From: Methylophilaceae bacterium | GTDB lineage: Bacteria > Pseudomonadota > Gammaproteobacteria > Burkholderiales > Methylophilaceae | Reading direction: 5' to 3' | NCBI GenBank assembly: GCA_006844635.1 | Contig: SPJO01000107.1 | Coordinates: 1 to 32,112, forward strand | Length of the DNA: 32,112 nucleotides | In this document: positions 30,209-32,112 of the stretch, piece after piece | Numbering within the stretch: position 1 is the stretch's first letter | Layout of the letters: each line of letters starts with the position of its first letter | Made by a program: the position numbers and the translations under genes | Notes under the pieces: generated by a model | What the model was told of the DNA's origin: nothing | Database searches by the model: none | What the model saw: only the letters and a program-made list of their open reading frames with translations

Positions 30209-31513
30209 TTAAGACTGGAAATGCTGCTTCAACACTTCAATCATATACCCATGATCCAACACCCCAGCACTCTCTCGAATACTATGCATCGCCCACATAG
30301 GGTTGCCGACATCGACCGTTGGCATACCGAGTTGAGCAGAAATCATTGGGCCAATGGTGCTACCACAGCCTAAATCCGTACGGTGGCTATATTCTTGATA
30401 CGGTACGCGGGCTTTTTTACATAGTTGAATAAAGCGTGCGGCAGTATTGGCTGTTGTGGTGTAGCGTTGATTTGCATTCACTTTAATCACAGGGCCTTGA
30501 TTCACTGACGCATGATGCTCTGGTTCATAGGCTGATGGGTGGTTCGGATGGAACGCATGCGCCATATCTGCACTAATTAAGAAACTGTTAGCAATGCTGC
30601 GCAATTGTGCTTCGGTATCTGTTGCTTGATGATGGAAAATGCGTTGCATGACATCGCGCATCAAACTGCCATCTGCCCCTGTTGTACTTTCACTGCCTAC
30701 TTCTTCATGGTCGAAGAAAGCGCAGACCGTTGTCGCATTAGGTTTGTTTGTTGCGATTAAGGCTTCTAATGCGGCATGGCAAGAAGCTAGATTATCTAGT
30801 TGGCTATTGGCAATGAATTGTTGTGCATCACCCCATACGCTGCCTTTTTGCGTATCGTAAATATTTAAATCCCAATTCAAAATATCTTCTGGATTGATGC
30901 CGAGTTCTTTGGCGATGACGGCGTTGATCTGCTGTCCAGCTTCTGTGCTATCCGCGGCATAACCAAAAATGAGTGGTAATTGTGTTTGTTTGTCGAGGTG
31001 TAGACCTTTGCTGTTCACTTCACGGTTCATATGAATGGCAAGGTTAGGTAGTCTAACAATGCTGTCGGTGAGGTGGATGTATTGGCTTGCAAAACCATCT
31101 GTTGTCGTGAGATTAACTCGACCTGCTAAGCTTAAGTCTCGGTCAGTAAATGTGGCTAAAATTGGCCCACCATACACTTCAACGCCAAGTTGCGCGACGC
31201 CTTGTTTCGCATGTGCTGCTTTTGGTTTAAGGCGTAACCCAGGTGAGTCTGTGTGAGCGCCCACTATCCTGAAGCCAGCTGTTTCTATTGGTTTTGAGCC
31301 GATCGTGAAGGCGATGATTGAACTACCGTCTCGTGTGACGTAATAGCGACCACCAGCCGTTAATTCCCAGGACTCTTTTTCAGTTAATGCTTCAAAACCA
31401 TTGGCATTTAATGCGGCAACGGTGCTGTTAACTGCATGCCAAGGGCTAGGACTGGCATCAATATAATCAAGTAAATCTTGTGCTTGTTGTTTGGCTGTTT
31501 CAGCGATGCTCAT
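30209..31513 (-). CDS. apeB: M18-family aminopeptidase
   Basis: M18 enzymes are dodecameric, two-metal cytosolic aminopeptidases that release N-terminal (often acidic) residues from peptides. The 434-residue product carries the metal-site motifs GAHTDSPGLRLK (about 85-96), FFDHEEVGSES (about 265-275), ISADMAHAFHPN and a late HRTDLGCGSTIGP. Length matches bacterial ApeB. It starts 5 nt after the hemF stop, so the two genes are probably cotranscribed. Confidence 0.93.
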   Translation of the reverse strand: MSIAETAKQQAQDLLDYIDASPSPWHAVNSTVAALNANGFEALTEKESWELTAGGRYYVTRDGSSIIAFTIGSKPIETAGFRIVGAHTDSPGLRLKPKAAHAKQGVAQLGVEVYGGPILATFTDRDLSLAGRVNLTTTDGFASQYIHLTDSIVRLPNLAIHMNREVNSKGLHLDKQTQLPLIFGYAADSTEAGQQINAVIAKELGINPEDILNWDLNIYDTQKGSVWGDAQQFIANSQLDNLASCHAALEALIATNKPNATTVCAFFDHEEVGSESTTGADGSLMRDVMQRIFHHQATDTEAQLRSIANSFLISADMAHAFHPNHPSAYEPEHHASVNQGPVIKVNANQRYTTTANTAARFIQLCKKARVPYQEYSHRTDLGCGSTIGPMISAQLGMPTVDVGNPMWAMHSIRESAGVLDHGYMIEVLKQHFQS

Positions 31514-31518
31514 ATGGT

Positions 31519-32112
31519 TTATACCCAGTCTTTATCAATCAAGAAGTCCGTATAGAGCTTAGCTTCTGCACTACTTGTTTCAGGTTTCCAATCATAGCGC
31601 CATTTGACGATCGGCGGCATGGATAGCAGGATAGACTCTGTTCGGCCATTTGATTGTAGGCCAAATAAAGTGCCACGGTCAAAGACCAAGTTAAACTCGA
31701 CATAGCGGCCACGGCGGTACTGTTGGAAATCTCGCTCTTGTTCGCCATAAGCTGTATCTTTACGGCGCTGTACAATCGGTAAATAAGCTTGCGTAAATGC
31801 ATCACCAACTGCGCGTAATAAAGCAAAGCTTTGCTCGAAACCAAGTGCGTTAAAGTCATCAAAAAACACACCGCCAATACCGCGTGGTTCTTTACGGTGT
31901 TTGAGATGGAAATATTCATCACATTGTTTTTTAAATTGCGGGTAGTATTTATCACCGAATGCAGATAAGGCTTCTTTATTGGTGCGATGGAAGTGAACAC
32001 AATCTTCTTTAAAACCGTAGAACGGGGTTAGGTCCATGCCGCCGCCAAACCACCAAATATCTTCTTCATTTTCGTTGGCTGCTTTAGCGACAAAGAAACG
32101 TACATTCATATG
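31519..32112 (-). CDS. hemF: Oxygen-dependent coproporphyrinogen-III oxidase, C-terminal part (partial)
   Basis: HemF oxidatively decarboxylates coproporphyrinogen III to protoporphyrinogen IX in haem synthesis, using O2. The frame runs off the right edge: the last bases encode His before MNVRFF, matching the family's H-x-NVRFF segment, so the first M seen is internal. Conserved parts are WWFGGGMDLTPFYG, EPRGIGGVFFDDFN, GRYVEFNLVFDRGT and TESILLSMPP. About the last two thirds of the protein is present (E. coli 299 residues). Confidence 0.96.
   Translation of the reverse strand, partial: HMNVRFFVAKAANENEEDIWWFGGGMDLTPFYGFKEDCVHFHRTNKEALSAFGDKYYPQFKKQCDEYFHLKHRKEPRGIGGVFFDDFNALGFEQSFALLRAVGDAFTQAYLPIVQRRKDTAYGEQERDFQQYRRGRYVEFNLVFDRGTLFGLQSNGRTESILLSMPPIVKWRYDWKPETSSAEAKLYTDFLIDKDWV

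Overview
The window is a chromosomal segment of about 45% GC (by eye) from a betaproteobacterium. The ribosomal protein sequences, the coaBC/dut/rpmB/rpmG/radC neighbourhood and a small soluble cytochrome c fit the Methylophilaceae (Methylotenera/Methylophilus-like methylotrophs). That taxonomic placement is inference from sequence style, not from a search. I see no tRNA, rRNA, CRISPR array, prophage or insertion sequence.

Region 1 (1-10832, + strand) is the ribosomal protein superoperon: rpsS(end)-rplV-rpsC-rplP-rpmC-rpsQ // rplN-rplX-rplE-rpsN-rpsH-rplF-rplR-rpsE-rpmD-rplO-secY-rpmJ // rpsM-rpsK-rpsD-rpoA-rplQ, in the S10, spc and alpha order. The slashes mark two breaks with good sigma70-type promoters (2023-2052 and 7804-7832). 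The spc promoter is followed by a structured leader of about 130 nt, which is the best candidate here for an undescribed regulatory element. infA is absent from its common place between secY and rpmJ. A strong terminator closes the cluster after rplQ.

Region 2 (10831-17937) holds a small glutaredoxin-like protein (-), the Mg2+ channel/transporter mgtE (+), then a - strand block rpmG, rpmB, dut, a TonB-dependent outer-membrane receptor and coaBC, with radC (+) diverging from coaBC. The TonB receptor, which has its own terminator, lies between coaBC and dut, genes that are usually adjacent.

Region 3 (17982-24019) has cstA with its small partner ybdD, an unrecognised 61-codon gene on the - strand, lgt for lipoprotein maturation, and a divergent three-PAS GGDEF/EAL cyclic-di-GMP enzyme.

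Region 4 (24089-32112) has ilvD (branched-chain amino acids) coupled to a hexose-6-phosphate mutarotase gene, a periplasmic cytochrome c, and a - strand series hemF(partial)-apeB, then agcS-nss encoding two different Na+/amino-acid symporters.

Most of the window is conserved housekeeping DNA. I find no convincing new multi-gene system. The items worth a second look are the spc leader, the receptor insertion, the small - strand gene with its upstream inverted repeat, and a terminator stem that recurs three times.
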